A stretch of DNA of 6,472 bases, from the NCBI GenBank assembly GCA_946631345.1, contig CAMPAA010000183.1, positions 1-6,472 of the forward strand, written 5' to 3'. Shown in pieces: positions 6,096-6,472 of this stretch; position 1 is the stretch's first letter; each line of letters begins with the position of its first letter. The notes beneath the pieces are model-generated. The model had not been told where the DNA came from. It ran no database searches and saw only the letters and a program-made list of their open reading frames with translations. A program made the position numbers and the translations under genes. The stretch is from an uncultured Verrucomicrobiota bacterium. GTDB lineage: Bacteria > Verrucomicrobiota > Kiritimatiellia > RFP12 > UBA1067.

Positions 6096-6173
6096 TCTGG
6101 GCAGAGGAAATACGGAAGACAGGGAGTCGCCAAACCACAACTAAGGAAAGGGAAATGCAGTGATTGGCAGGAG

Positions 6174-6230
6174 ATGAGCATCCAGCGCGCGCGCCTTCGG
6201 GCGCCGCTCTTATTTTATGGAGGAACATGA
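6174..6230 (+). CDS. Possible 18-codon leader peptide before the zincin gene
   Basis: ATG 6174 opens an 18-codon ORF, rich in Arg and Leu at its centre, ending in TGA 6228-6230. The stop overlaps the first possible ATG of the next gene (ATGA at 6227-6230). The ORF reads through the GC hairpin at 6189-6207. GGCAGGAG directly abuts the ATG, leaving no normal spacing, which weakens the case. It may be only spacer sequence. Confidence 0.2.
   Translation: MSIQRARLRAPLLFYGGT
6189..6216 (+). terminator. GC hairpin with TTCG loop, terminator or attenuator
   Basis: GCGCC (6191-6195) and GGCGC (6200-6204) form a perfect stem closed by C(TTCG)G, the exceptionally stable tetraloop. Two more pairs (GC 6189-6190 with GC 6206-6207) form if C6205 bulges. 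The T-rich but interrupted tract TCTTATTTT (6208-6216) follows. This fits an intrinsic terminator after the 113-residue protein gene. However, the tract runs almost directly into the GGAGG (6219-6223) of the next gene, so it could instead regulate that gene. Confidence 0.55.
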
Positions 6231-6472
6231 AAATGATTGAGTTGCAGTATGAATCGAAGTTTGACGGGTTTCTGGTTGACCTGCGGATCGGCCCGGCGGA
6301 GGAGCTGAACCAGGCGATGTTCGGCGGAGAGCCGGTCTTCACGTACAAGCGCGGCGCCACGGTGTCGGCGGACACGATGTCGGCCGAGACATTCGGATGC
6401 CTCGTGTGGGTGGAGAGGCTCGACGGCTCGCCGGAAAGCATCGCCACGCTTTTCCATGAAATCGTCCACGCA
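6227..6472 (+). CDS. HExxH zinc-metallopeptidase-like protein, 3' end beyond the window
   Basis: Open to the last base; 82 codons are visible. The product ends in SIATLFHEIVHA (71-82), where HEIVH is a textbook HExxH zinc-binding/catalytic motif (His77, Glu78, His81) of zincin proteases. The third ligand lies outside the window. The first 70 residues contain two or three beta-like stretches and no signal peptide, so the protein is probably cytoplasmic. Small HExxH proteins of this layout occur in phages and mobile elements, often without known substrate. GGAGG (6219-6223) serves either ATG 6227 (3-base spacing) or the in-frame ATG 6233 (9-base spacing); the second is better spaced. G/C-rich third positions match the preceding genes of region 2. 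Confidence 0.75.
   Translation, partial: MKMIELQYESKFDGFLVDLRIGPAEELNQAMFGGEPVFTYKRGATVSADTMSAETFGCLVWVERLDGSPESIATLFHEIVHA

Noticed and set aside
5963..6163. 66-codon ORF on the + strand
   Set aside because: Shifted frame mostly inside the 113-residue protein gene, low-complexity Arg/Pro-rich product, and no ribosome binding site.
6141..6163. AAGGAAAGGG followed by ATG CAG TGA, a two-codon ORF with a ribosome-binding-like site
   Set aside because: Purine-rich stretches of this kind are common in spacers, and a two-codon ORF cannot be supported from sequence alone.

Overview
The window is a bacterial accessory region, with every credible gene on the + strand. The organism cannot be fixed from the sequence. 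Three things suggest a Gram-negative bacterium of the PVC type (Planctomycetota, Verrucomicrobiota, Lentisphaerota/Kiritimatiellae). First, a large sigma-70-like factor is paired directly with a Ser/Thr kinase, an arrangement known mainly from that group. Second, Shine-Dalgarno sequences are strong, for example AAGGAGGT before the gene at 5754. Third, the best promoter is an ordinary TATAAT type, which argues against Bacteroidota. This placement is inference.

Region 1 (1-3411) is a regulatory module. The 3' part of an unrecognised gene (1-450) is followed by a short spacer with two GC-rich dyads and a clear sigma-70 promoter whose -35 box lies inside one dyad. The promoter drives a sigma-factor-like protein (574-1788) and a cytoplasmic Ser/Thr kinase (1788-3350). 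Their stop and start codons overlap (TAATG), so the two are probably translated by coupling. The kinase probably senses or relays a signal to the sigma factor. The sigma factor carries a Thr where the acidic region 2.2 motif normally has Asp. The module ends in a perfect GC-rich palindrome followed by five Ts (3381-3411), an intrinsic terminator.

Region 2 (3478-6472) uses codons with visibly more G/C in third positions and looks phage- or plasmid-derived. It holds a DUF932-like protein (3478-4548), a minimal superfamily 2 helicase (4559-5593) 10 bases downstream, a spacer with a candidate promoter overlapped by an inverted repeat, a small basic orphan protein (5754-6095), a GC hairpin with a TTCG loop, and the 5' part of a gene whose product has an HExxH zinc-protease motif and is cut by the window end. 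The DUF932 protein and helicase resemble the replication or early-gene block of a prophage, plasmid or integrative element.

The most interesting parts are the sigma/kinase pair with its unusual insertions and unassigned kinase C-terminal domain, and two places where a short ORF runs through a terminator-like hairpin just before the next gene. No tRNA, rRNA, CRISPR array, transposase, integrase or attachment site was seen.
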